A stretch of DNA of 26,492 nucleotides from a virus (IMGVR_UViG_3300027759_000371:1-26492), one strand, 5' to 3'. Shown: positions 8,048 through 14,201, counted from the first letter of the stretch. Program-made: numbers and translations. The notes: generated from the letters alone by a model not told the origin.

Positions 8048-8299
8048 ATGTCAGAAAACAAAATACAAATATCAGAAAAATATAGAAATGATGTTAAGGG
8101 ATTGACTCATGATAAACTTATATTAGTTCCTTTGGAGGTATTAGAGAGTTTATGTGATTTTTATACATGGAAAGAATTTATGTCAAATCCATACTTTATT
8201 GAAGAACAATCATCTCCAATCATTAAAAAATATGATAAAGTGAAGTTTTCGTTTGATGACGAATGGGATAATTATAGTGGAACACATTTTGGGTATTAA
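8048..8299 (+). CDS. Small hypothetical protein
   Basis: This is an 83-residue protein with no recognised motif. It begins with a hydrophilic segment (MSENKIQISEKYRNDVKG), contains a leucine/valine patch (KLILVPLEVLESLCDFYTW), and ends acidic and aromatic (KFSFDDEWDNYSGTHFGY). It is followed after two bases by another short gene, so the two form a small operon upstream of the tRNA. There is no TATTTATA box; a weak TTG-N20-TATACTTA site lies just upstream. In this position between the HNH gene and a tRNA it looks like a typical accessory phage gene of unknown role. Confidence 0.7.
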   Translation: MSENKIQISEKYRNDVKGLTHDKLILVPLEVLESLCDFYTWKEFMSNPYFIEEQSSPIIKKYDKVKFSFDDEWDNYSGTHFGY

Positions 8300-8301
8300 T
8301 T

Positions 8302-8478
8302 ATGTTTGTAATCGTTAAATTTATAAAAAACAAAAAAGGAGTTGAGATGCCAGTCATCCTTCTAAACATCCATGATGAAATCTTGGAGTTTAATACCTAT
8401 GAAGAAGCTGAAATAACAAAAGAATTATTTGAGAAAAATTCTGATTCAGGTCATAAGTATATTGTCAAAGAACTTTAA
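8302..8478 (+). CDS. Small hypothetical protein (58 residues)
   Basis: An ATG at 8302, two bases after the previous stop, opens a frame of 58 codons ending in TAA at 8476-8478. The product begins MFVIVKFIKNKKGVEMPVIL and contains a likely beta-beta-alpha pattern (ILEFNTYEEAEITKELFEKN), ending in HKYIVKEL. The alternating hydrophobic residues, AT-rich codon use like the neighbours and the tight spacing make it a believable gene despite its size. Phage genomes often carry short proteins of this shape (a phone-pad-like sheet with a helix after FxTYEEAE), but no function is known to me. The inverted repeat at 8481-8511 starts two bases after its stop. Confidence 0.68.
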   Translation: MFVIVKFIKNKKGVEMPVILLNIHDEILEFNTYEEAEITKELFEKNSDSGHKYIVKEL

Positions 8479-8480
8479 TA

Positions 8481-8511
8481 TTGTCACAAATTTAATCTAT
8501 ATTTGTGACAA
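8481..8511. repeat. Perfect 11-bp inverted repeat over the tRNA promoter
   Basis: TTGTCACAAAT (8481-8491) and ATTTGTGACAA (8501-8511) are exact reverse complements with a 9-base spacer. The right arm contains most of a TATATTTG -7 box (8498-8505). There is no T-run after it, so an operator is more likely than a terminator. Confidence 0.75.
8498..8505 (+). promoter_or_regulatory. Host-like -7 box for tRNA-Arg
   Basis: TATATTTG is an exact TAnnTTTG match ending 12 bases before the tRNA 5' end, a sensible distance for a start site just before the tRNA. The -33 region is only TTA at the 20-base spacing, so the upstream part is weak. Confidence 0.5.
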
Positions 8512-8517
8512 ATAAAT

Positions 8518-8591
8518 GCCTTCGTAGCTCAGTAGGATAGAGCAACAGATTTCTAATCTGTGGGCCAGGGGTTCGAATCCCTTCGGGGGTA
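8518..8591 (+). tRNA. tRNA-Arg (anticodon UCU)
   Basis: A full cloverleaf can be drawn. The acceptor GCCTTCG (8518-8524) pairs with CGGGGGT (8584-8590) using G-T pairs. The D-arm is GCTC/GAGC, the anticodon stem ACAGA/TCTGT encloses TTTCTAA with anticodon TCT, and the T-arm AGGGG/CCCTT encloses TTCGAAT. The discriminator is A, and the 3' CCA is not encoded (CTA follows). It reads AGA, the dominant Arg codon in the window. A terminator follows directly. Confidence 0.95.
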
Positions 8592-8597
8592 CTATTT

Positions 8598-8630
8598 AAA
8601 AAGGGTAAATTTTTACCCTTTTTTATTTTT
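8598..8630 (+). terminator. Rho-independent terminator after the tRNA
   Basis: AAAAAGGGTAAA (8598-8609) and TTTACCCTTTTT (8612-8623) form a stem with a T-rich tail, seven bases after the tRNA. The A-run on the other side could let it work leftward as well. Confidence 0.8.
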
Positions 8631-8635
8631 ACTAA

Positions 8636-8643
8636 TATTTATC
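8636..8643 (+). promoter_or_regulatory. TATTTATC box (putative late promoter)
   Basis: The box directly follows the tRNA terminator and lies 33 bases before the GTG start at 8677. This is further than the other boxes, so the call is weaker. Confidence 0.35.
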
Positions 8644-8676
8644 AATTAGTGATATAAAAATTTAAAGAAAAAAACG

Positions 8677-9294
8677 GTGAAGGAAATTATACCAACAATT
8701 ATTACATCAGTAACATCTATCATTATAGCATTAATTACCGCAGGGGTTTTTAACATGATGAAAGAAAAAAGAGCGAAACAAAACTCAAGAAACAAACTTT
8801 CACAACAAATAGAAACAGACGAAATTGTTCATTCTACGTTAAGAGAAATAAGAAGAAAATATAACGCAGATAGAATATATGTCATCCAATTTCACAATGG
8901 TGGTAATTTTTATACATCGTCAGCAATGCAAAAAGCCTCAGTTACATATGAAAGATGTTCTGACGGACTTGAAAGAATAACTGAAAAAATACAAAATGTA
9001 TTTGTAAGTCACTATAATTGGTTGATTAAACAAACTATGGAGCACGGATTGTTTATTCACGATTGTGAGCATATTTCCGATATATCAACAAGAGCATTAA
9101 TTAAAAAGTTTGGAACACAGTCTATGGTAGCATTACCAATTACGGATAAAGATAATCATTTGATTGCTCTTCTTTGTATGGATTGGGTATTCAGTGAGCA
9201 TGTTGAGATATATTGTGAAAATGAGGAGTTTACAAAGACTTTTGTTGAAGAATTTAAAACTGATACCGAATCGGTTAAAAACTTTTTGATTTAA
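8677..9294 (+). CDS. Membrane-anchored protein with a GAF-like domain
   Basis: The protein has 205 residues and starts with GTG (8677), as no ATG is available before the hydrophobic segment. Residues 4-26 form a clear N-terminal membrane anchor (IIPTIITSVTSIIIALITAG) followed by a basic linker (KEKRAKQNSRNK). From about residue 45 the pattern of secondary structure and the segments DRIYVIQFHNGGNFYTSS, SMVALPITDKDNHLIALLCM and the C-terminal helix resemble a GAF-type sensory domain. I have seen this anchor-plus-domain arrangement in uncharacterised phage proteins; no ligand residues can be assigned. It ends in a four-base overlap with the convergent DnaJ-like gene. It may act at the host inner membrane, but its role is unknown. 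Confidence 0.8.
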   Translation: MKEIIPTIITSVTSIIIALITAGVFNMMKEKRAKQNSRNKLSQQIETDEIVHSTLREIRRKYNADRIYVIQFHNGGNFYTSSAMQKASVTYERCSDGLERITEKIQNVFVSHYNWLIKQTMEHGLFIHDCEHISDISTRALIKKFGTQSMVALPITDKDNHLIALLCMDWVFSEHVEIYCENEEFTKTFVEEFKTDTESVKNFLI

Positions 9295-10058
9295 TAATCT
9301 AAATCAAAGTTTGGGTTACTAGCCCTATTACCAACCCATCCAGCGGTATCTATTTCATAAAAATATTCGGTATTATATTCTAAATCTTCAGTTGTCTCAA
9401 CTTCTATTGCTATTGGTAGTGCATATATAAATATAGTTTCATTTGTCTCTTCATAATCTGTGATTGTGTCAGAGTCAATTTTGTCATATCTGTTAAGTTT
9501 ACTAACTTCTGATTTTAATTCTTCATTAATACTAAAATAAATGTCTAATTTTAATTCGTAAGCATCGCTTTTTTGTTGTTCACCTGTACCACTACAGTCA
9601 TAACAATCTTCATGACCGCTACCCCCACAGGTATCACAATCACTTTTACCACCACCATCACAATTTCCACATGTTTCACCTTCTTCGTTTTCACCTTCAC
9701 CACCACAATCAGAACATTCTACTTCACCTGAACCATCACATTCACTGCAACTAATCTCACCATCACCACCACAGTAATCACAGCTTTCCTGAACTTCAGT
9801 ATCAAATACATTGGCAATTGCGTAGGTAAATCTTTCATTATCTACTTTCCATAATATTGATTCAAATTCTTTTTCACCATTATTAATAGCACCGATTAAA
9901 AATACCAATTTAACAAAATCCCATCCTTCTAACACGGACATCATTTGTTGATACGGGCCTTTACTGCTATTTAATTTTCTTGATATTTGTGCGACATTTG
10001 TATCTTTAATCGATAAAGATAACTTTTGAGCAATTCTAATTAATTTATTGTTTTCCAT
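9291..10058 (-). CDS. DnaJ-like Cys-rich zinc-finger protein without a J domain
   Basis: The protein has 255 residues, starting at ATG 10058 just after a late-type box; an ATG 14 codons upstream would run through that box. Residues 93-158 carry six CxxC motifs (Cys 93/96, 104/107, 115/118, 130/133, 141/144, 152/155), most as CxxCxGxG, the signature of the DnaJ Cys-rich domain. DnaJ itself has four such repeats binding two zincs; here there are six, enough for three. There is no J domain (no HPD), so it is unlikely to stimulate DnaK by itself. The N-terminal 90 residues and the acidic C-terminal 95 residues are unrecognised. A role in protein folding or holding is an inference from the zinc domain alone. 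Confidence 0.87.
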   Translation of the reverse strand: MENNKLIRIAQKLSLSIKDTNVAQISRKLNSSKGPYQQMMSVLEGWDFVKLVFLIGAINNGEKEFESILWKVDNERFTYAIANVFDTEVQESCDYCGGDGEISCSECDGSGEVECSDCGGEGENEEGETCGNCDGGGKSDCDTCGGSGHEDCYDCSGTGEQQKSDAYELKLDIYFSINEELKSEVSKLNRYDKIDSDTITDYEETNETIFIYALPIAIEVETTEDLEYNTEYFYEIDTAGWVGNRASNPNFDLDY

Positions 10059-10060
10059 AA

Positions 10061-10072
10061 TATTTATAAATA
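10061..10072. promoter_or_regulatory. Overlapping divergent TATTTATA boxes
   Basis: Twelve bases hold TATTTATA on the plus strand (10061-10068, 17 bases before ATG 10086) and on the minus strand (10072-10065, 6 bases before ATG 10058). The two sites share four bases, so both genes could not easily be started at once. Confidence 0.5.
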
Positions 10073-10085
10073 TACCATTTTTATA

Positions 10086-11747
10086 ATGAATAAAAAACAA
10101 TTACACGAACAATCGTTAAAGGAACTACGTAAGTTAGAATATATCTTTGAGGAGGAATCAACTGCAAGACCTGTTGCAACAAGTGTTAAAAGTCACTTGG
10201 AAGGTTTAGGATACGAAACTAAAAGAACAATGGCGGAAGTTGGTGATTTAACTCCTGAATTTGGGGACACCTTAAAAGATGTCGGAAGTGCATTTAAACA
10301 AAAATTACCTGATTTAAAAATAAAGTTTGGTTCAGGTAGAGATTTATTTCATAAAGCATATCCAAATAGTAGACACAATAAAGGTAATGCTATTGATGTT
10401 GTATTCAAAGGAATTGAAAAAGGTGATGATGATGAATTAAATAAAATCTCAACTTTACTATGTGCGTTAAGAAAAAAATACCCCGGATTTACATTTATTG
10501 ATGAGTATAGAAGACCAAGTAGATTCTCAACAGGAGTTCATTATCATTTATCATATTCAGATAGTAAAACAGATGAAGGTGGTGGAACCTCTCAATTTTG
10601 TTCGTCCCTAAAAAACTTAGATAATTTAGAAGATATTGATTTTGAAAAAATTGATAACCTACAAACAACAGAAACAACAAAAGACCCTAGTAAATTAGAG
10701 AAGTTCTTAGATTATATTGGATTAGGAAGTTTAACTGATATTAAATCAGGTGATAAAGAAAGTCAAAAAGAATTGGTATCAAAGGTTCAAGATAAAGAAG
10801 ATGTTAAAGATACTGATGACGGATTTGAAATCTTTGGATATAATGTTGACGATATAATAAATAAAATTGATGACATTTTACCTCAATTTGAGTCGGAACA
10901 AAAGAGAAAGAATATTTTAGAAACTCTTGCAATTAGAGATATTTCAGGAATGTCAACTTACGGAAGGAAAAATGAAAAACTTAAATCAAGAGATTTTTTT
11001 GTTATCCACCATACCGCAGGTAGAGGTGATGCTGAAAAAGTTGTTGGTATTCTTAACAGTAGAAAAGGTGGATTAGGAGTTCAGTGGGTTATAGAAAGAG
11101 ATGGGTCAATTGTTAGAACATTACCAAGTGGAAGTAGAGGCGCACACACTTTAAATTCAAGTGATTTCCCATCGGCACCACAAGGAATTAATAATTCTAA
11201 CGCTGAAGGTGTTGAAGTTATTGGTATGAATGATGAGGACATTTTACCAGTACAAGCGGTTTCAGCACTTAAATTAGTTAAATCTTTGGGGTATAGTCCT
11301 GATAGTATTTACGGTCATGGTGAAATAAATCCGGGGCATAAAGCAAAAACTGAGGGTCAAACAATCAAACAATTCATTTTAAAAAATTGGGGTAATAGTG
11401 AATCTGATTATGATTATTCTATGTTTGAAAATAGGGGAATTGATGTTGAGGCGGAAACAAAGAATATTAAAGAACCAAGTAAATTGGATTCATTTTTAGA
11501 TGCCGTTGGATTAGGAAGTCTGACAGGGGCTAAAGCTGGTGATAAAGAAAGTCAAAAAGAATTAGTTTCAAAGGTTGAGAATGAAAAAGACGTTAAAGAT
11601 ACTGGCGATGGATTTGAAATTTTTGGATATAAAGTTGACGATATATTAGATAAAATTGGTGATTTATTACCTCAATTTGAATCAGAACAAGAAAAAAAGA
11701 ATCTTTTAGAAGATATTGAAAGAATTAAATCAAAAATGATTAAATAA
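10086..11747 (+). CDS. Two-domain peptidoglycan hydrolase (peptidase plus amidase) with a duplicated module
   Basis: The protein has 553 residues. Residues 80-158 look like an M15-type D-Ala-D-Ala or L-Ala-D-Glu peptidase: SRHNKGNAIDVVF (His97, Asp104) and GVHYHLSY (His152, His154), the usual zinc set. Residues 300-430 look like an N-acetylmuramoyl-L-alanine amidase of the Amidase_2/PGRP type: FFVIHHTAGR (His308/309), NAEGVEVIG and GHGEINPGHKAKTEG (His411), with Glu423 where many relatives have Asp or Cys as third zinc ligand. A 79-residue module occurs twice, before and after the amidase (201-279 and 464-542). Both activities cut peptidoglycan, so this is a lysin. The N-terminal peptide MNKKQLHEQSLKEL resembles those of the virion proteins, so it may be carried in the particle rather than act only at lysis. 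Confidence 0.88.
   Translation: MNKKQLHEQSLKELRKLEYIFEEESTARPVATSVKSHLEGLGYETKRTMAEVGDLTPEFGDTLKDVGSAFKQKLPDLKIKFGSGRDLFHKAYPNSRHNKGNAIDVVFKGIEKGDDDELNKISTLLCALRKKYPGFTFIDEYRRPSRFSTGVHYHLSYSDSKTDEGGGTSQFCSSLKNLDNLEDIDFEKIDNLQTTETTKDPSKLEKFLDYIGLGSLTDIKSGDKESQKELVSKVQDKEDVKDTDDGFEIFGYNVDDIINKIDDILPQFESEQKRKNILETLAIRDISGMSTYGRKNEKLKSRDFFVIHHTAGRGDAEKVVGILNSRKGGLGVQWVIERDGSIVRTLPSGSRGAHTLNSSDFPSAPQGINNSNAEGVEVIGMNDEDILPVQAVSALKLVKSLGYSPDSIYGHGEINPGHKAKTEGQTIKQFILKNWGNSESDYDYSMFENRGIDVEAETKNIKEPSKLDSFLDAVGLGSLTGAKAGDKESQKELVSKVENEKDVKDTGDGFEIFGYKVDDILDKIGDLLPQFESEQEKKNLLEDIERIKSKMIK
10686..10922 (+). repeat. Copy 1 of the 237-base (79-residue) repeat in the lysin gene
   Basis: It encodes PSKLEKFLDYIGLGSLTD to LPQFESEQKRKNILE. 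The other copy at 11475-11711 has exactly the same length and shares most residues, including GDKESQKELVSKV and DGFEIFGY. Confidence 0.9.
11475..11711 (+). repeat. Copy 2 of the 237-base (79-residue) repeat in the lysin gene
   Basis: It encodes PSKLDSFLDAVGLGSLTG to LPQFESEQEKKNLLE, lined up with copy 1 without a gap. The identical spans GDKESQKELVSKV and LPQFESEQ show a duplication rather than chance likeness. Confidence 0.9.
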
Positions 11748-11773
11748 AAAAAGGGACTGAAAAGTCCCTTTTT
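11748..11773. terminator. Bidirectional terminator between the lysin gene and tmRNA
   Basis: AAAAAGGGACT (11748-11758), loop GAAA, AGTCCCTTTTT (11763-11773): a symmetric hairpin with A-run and T-run, starting right after the lysin stop and ending 3 bases past the tmRNA 3' end, so it can end both transcripts. Confidence 0.88.
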
Positions 11774-11776
11774 AAT

Positions 11777-12169
11777 TGGTGGAGGTGCTGGGTTTCGAAC
11801 CCAGGTCCAAAAATGTTTACGATAAAACACTACACGTTTAGGTCATTGTTTTTCTAAACAATCCGAAACTTCACAATTCCCTTATTTTATAGTGGTTCGG
11901 TTTACTGAGAACTAATCCTCCACTTTGTTCCTTTTCGGATAGAAACCACACCACGGTACGAGCTTCTGTTTCAAGGCGTATGCTTACCGGCCCATTGTAT
12001 ACTAATCTTAGATTAGGCTACAGATACTTCTTCAGTACGGATTAAACCGAGTGTAGAAAGTTTTGCAATTGTGTTGCCGTTTGTTTTTTAAACCAGTTTT
12101 ACAGGGTTAGTTTAGCCCCGACGTGCGTTTTATAATAAATTCATTCCTGTCAAATCCAGAAACACCCCC
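11777..12169 (-). ncRNA. ssrA: Phage-encoded transfer-messenger RNA (tmRNA)
   Basis: Read leftward, the 393-base RNA has every tmRNA landmark. The 5' end GGGGGTGTTTCTGGATTTGA is close to the bacterial consensus. Its first seven bases pair with CACCTCC at the 3' end, followed by A and an encoded CCA (11777-11779). The T-arm is CTGGG-TTCGAAA-CCCAG. ATAAAACG-CACG near the 5' end pairs with CGTG...TGTTTTAT near the 3' end (helix 2). An H-type pseudoknot (GGG/CCC and TAAACT/GGTTTA) lies ten bases before the proposed resume codon GGC at 12078-12076. That frame encodes a 21-residue tag beginning GNTIAKLSTL and ending RTEEVSVA, with TAA at 12015-12013 followed by a CTAATC/GATTAG hairpin. tmRNA and SmpB free stalled ribosomes and mark the nascent protein for proteolysis. 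No SmpB gene is in the window, so the host's is presumably used. The tag is long and lacks the usual YALAA end. Confidence 0.95.
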
Positions 12170-12190
12170 ATAAATCAAAGAACTATGTTA

Positions 12191-12221
12191 CAAAGATATA
12201 AATATATTCTTCTTTTACCAA
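12191..12221 (-). promoter_or_regulatory. Host-like promoter for the tmRNA
   Basis: On the minus strand TTG (12221-12219), 20 bases, then TATCTTTG (12198-12191), an exact TAnnTTTG. It ends 21 bases before the mature 5' end, which fits a short leader removed by RNase P. Confidence 0.65.
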
Positions 12222-12222
12222 G

Positions 12223-12230
12223 TATTTATT
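12223..12230 (+). promoter_or_regulatory. TATTTATT box (putative late promoter)
   Basis: It lies 13 bases before the ATG at 12244 and directly abuts the -33 region of the leftward tmRNA promoter, so the two could interfere. Confidence 0.4.
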
Positions 12231-12243
12231 TAAAAAAAGTTTA

Positions 12244-13323
12244 ATGAGTCAACTTTATCAAGCATTAAAAGATTTTACGGAAGGTTTAGCTACTGCAAAT
12301 TTTGTTAGATACGAAGACGATGAAGATATTTTACGTATTACAAGAATAAATGAAAAAAATCTTGGTAAATCTTTGGTTTATTTAACATTTGATACTGAGG
12401 ATTATGTTGACCTTTTCACTAGAAATAATGATGAAACTAATAACGGTTATTTAATTAGAGTTGCTTTCCAAGGGGGGTATTATGGAGATAATGTTTTCGT
12501 TGATGATTATTCCATGGATTATGATTGGGATGAGGGTTATTTACTACATTATTTCAATAATGAGAATTTAGATAGGGTCAAACAAATAGTAAAAATATTA
12601 CGACCTAGTCTTTCCGTAGAGAATTTAACAGAACATAACGATAAAATTATTGAAATTTGTAAGTGGTTAAAAAATGATTTTTCAAATGAGATAGATAGTA
12701 TTATTTACGATTATTCAAGTGAATATGATGAAGCACTCGTTAAAGGATTAAGACAATATGTTACATCTAAATTATGTAACGCTTTACTTCCTTTAAATAT
12801 CTTTGAGAAAAAATGTACTAATCTCTACATGACAACTGTAGCAATTCTTTTAAATACTTGGGATAAATCTGGTGAAGACAAAGACGCTAAACTTTCAGAT
12901 ATGTTAAAAACAAGTATTGACCAATTGGGAATACAGTTTGATGAAGATTTATATGAAGATTATTATGCTTATTTTGATAGTCAAAATTATGATGATGAAA
13001 GTTTTAACAGAAGTGTAACTTGGAATCTTGATAAAATCATGGAAAAAATTGAAGATAGTGATAATATTGATTCTTATCGTAAAAACTCTGAAGTACTTGA
13101 AAAATTGTCAAATTTAAAGTATGGTGATATTGGTAAATGGTATGAATTTCCTCCACAAAAAACATTTGGCGAAAAAACACCAAACAAATTCATAATTCAA
13201 GATGTTAATGACGGAAAAATACTTATTACATATACTGACTATGAAAAAAATCAATTTAACCAAACCGTTAAAATTGATTATGATACTTTCTTAAATTTTT
13301 TATATCATCCTGAATTGTTTTAA
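12244..13323 (+). CDS. Acidic hypothetical protein
   Basis: This 359-residue protein matches nothing I recognise. It is rich in Asp, Glu, Tyr and Asn throughout, with predicted alpha/beta content. The first 110 residues look like a small domain with strands (SLVYLTFDTEDYVDLFTRN, then GYLIRVAFQGGYYGDNVFVD). The middle is helical (KLCNALLPLNIFEKKCTN). The C-terminal 60 residues have a separate beta-like look (KFIIQDVNDGKILITYTDYE). It is divergently placed to the tmRNA and starts with a TATTTATT box. The gap between this gene and the peptidase (27 bases) contains a host-like promoter, so they may not share regulation. No link to tmRNA function can be shown from the sequence. Confidence 0.8.
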   Translation: MSQLYQALKDFTEGLATANFVRYEDDEDILRITRINEKNLGKSLVYLTFDTEDYVDLFTRNNDETNNGYLIRVAFQGGYYGDNVFVDDYSMDYDWDEGYLLHYFNNENLDRVKQIVKILRPSLSVENLTEHNDKIIEICKWLKNDFSNEIDSIIYDYSSEYDEALVKGLRQYVTSKLCNALLPLNIFEKKCTNLYMTTVAILLNTWDKSGEDKDAKLSDMLKTSIDQLGIQFDEDLYEDYYAYFDSQNYDDESFNRSVTWNLDKIMEKIEDSDNIDSYRKNSEVLEKLSNLKYGDIGKWYEFPPQKTFGEKTPNKFIIQDVNDGKILITYTDYEKNQFNQTVKIDYDTFLNFLYHPELF

Positions 13324-13349
13324 TAGAAAAATGGCTTATCTTTATAAGC
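13315..13349 (+). promoter_or_regulatory. Possible promoter and hairpin before the peptidase gene
   Basis: TTG (13315-13317), 19 bases, TATCTTTA (13337-13344) is near the host-like pattern. The same stretch holds GCTTAT-CTTT-ATAAGC (13334-13349), a hairpin ending one base before the ATG at 13351. Confidence 0.35.
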
Positions 13350-13350
13350 T

Positions 13351-14169
13351 ATGATAGAAAATGTTGATTTCTTAAAAAAGGTATTGTCAATACCTACAAA
13401 ATCATTTAAAGAAGATTTAATGATTGAATTTTTGGTTGAATATTTAACCGAAAAAAAACACAATTTTAAAGTTGATGACTTTGGAAATGTTTATGTCACA
13501 AAAGGTGAAATAAACGAGGGTGAATCCTACCCTTGTATTGTTGCACATACCGATACGGTTCATAACATTGACACAATCAATATCCATGAAGAACAACTTA
13601 AAGACTCAAAAGGTAATCCAAGTTTATCACTTAAAGCATATAATGATTTGGGTAACCCGACAGGTATTGGTGGTGATGATAAGTGTGGAGTGTTTGCCTG
13701 TCTTCAGTTATTGGAAGTCTTTGATGTAATTAAAGTTGCTTTATTTGTATCTGAAGAAGTTGGTTGTTTGGGTTCAAAAGAAGCTGACAGGGATTTCTTT
13801 AGTAATGTGGGTTATGCAATTCAATTTGATGCTCCTGACGATTACATGGTAACAGAATATTGTTATGGTGTTAAAGTATTTGAAACGGATTCTGAATTTG
13901 AGACAAAGGCTAAAAAAGTTCTTTCTGAAGGTATGTTGTCTGAACCAAAATATATGCAACATCCTTACACTGATGTTTGGCAACTTCGTAAGAAGTTTGA
14001 TTTCTCTTGTATTAACTTTTCAATCGGATATCACAACTATCACACACCAAATGAATATGTTGTTGTTCATGAAGTTTTTGCTGGTATGAATACAGGTAAA
14101 AAACTAATTGAAGAACTTGGTAAACAGAAATACAAATTCATACATAGTTCACAAGTTTTTAATTTTTAA
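13351..14169 (+). CDS. Zinc metallopeptidase of the M20/M42 type (peptidase T-like)
   Basis: The protein has 272 residues. The order of motifs is that of co-catalytic zinc aminopeptidases: VAHTDTVH (His66, Asp68), GIGGDDKCGVFACL (Asp109/110), FVSEEVGCLGS (Glu135, Glu136), FDAP (Asp160) and YHTPNE (His231). The nearest general likeness is peptidase T and related M20 enzymes, which release N-terminal residues from short peptides. M20 enzymes are usually about 370-410 residues with a lid/dimerisation domain between the Asp and the last His. Here only about 70 residues separate them, so that domain is absent or much reduced. All metal ligands appear intact, so it should be active. It converges on the ClpC gene with a shared terminator. 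A role in trimming peptides made by Clp proteolysis is attractive but inferred. Confidence 0.87.
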   Translation: MIENVDFLKKVLSIPTKSFKEDLMIEFLVEYLTEKKHNFKVDDFGNVYVTKGEINEGESYPCIVAHTDTVHNIDTINIHEEQLKDSKGNPSLSLKAYNDLGNPTGIGGDDKCGVFACLQLLEVFDVIKVALFVSEEVGCLGSKEADRDFFSNVGYAIQFDAPDDYMVTEYCYGVKVFETDSEFETKAKKVLSEGMLSEPKYMQHPYTDVWQLRKKFDFSCINFSIGYHNYHTPNEYVVVHEVFAGMNTGKKLIEELGKQKYKFIHSSQVFNF

Positions 14170-14174
14170 TCATA

Positions 14175-14201
14175 AAAAAAGGGGGTTTATTCCCCCTTTT
14201 T
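14175..14201. terminator. Bidirectional terminator between peptidase and clpC
   Basis: A-run plus GGGGG (14181-14185), a six-base loop, then CCCCC (14192-14196) plus T-run. The right half also encodes the last residues of ClpC (KKKGE and stop at 14189-14187). Confidence 0.85.

Noticed and set aside
12002-12078. Alternative tag frame starting at GCA (12077) in the tmRNA
   Set aside because: It would stop early at TAA within CGGTTTAATCC, away from the hairpin where tmRNA stops normally lie, and Bacteroidota tags start with Gly. I kept the GGC frame but note the doubt.
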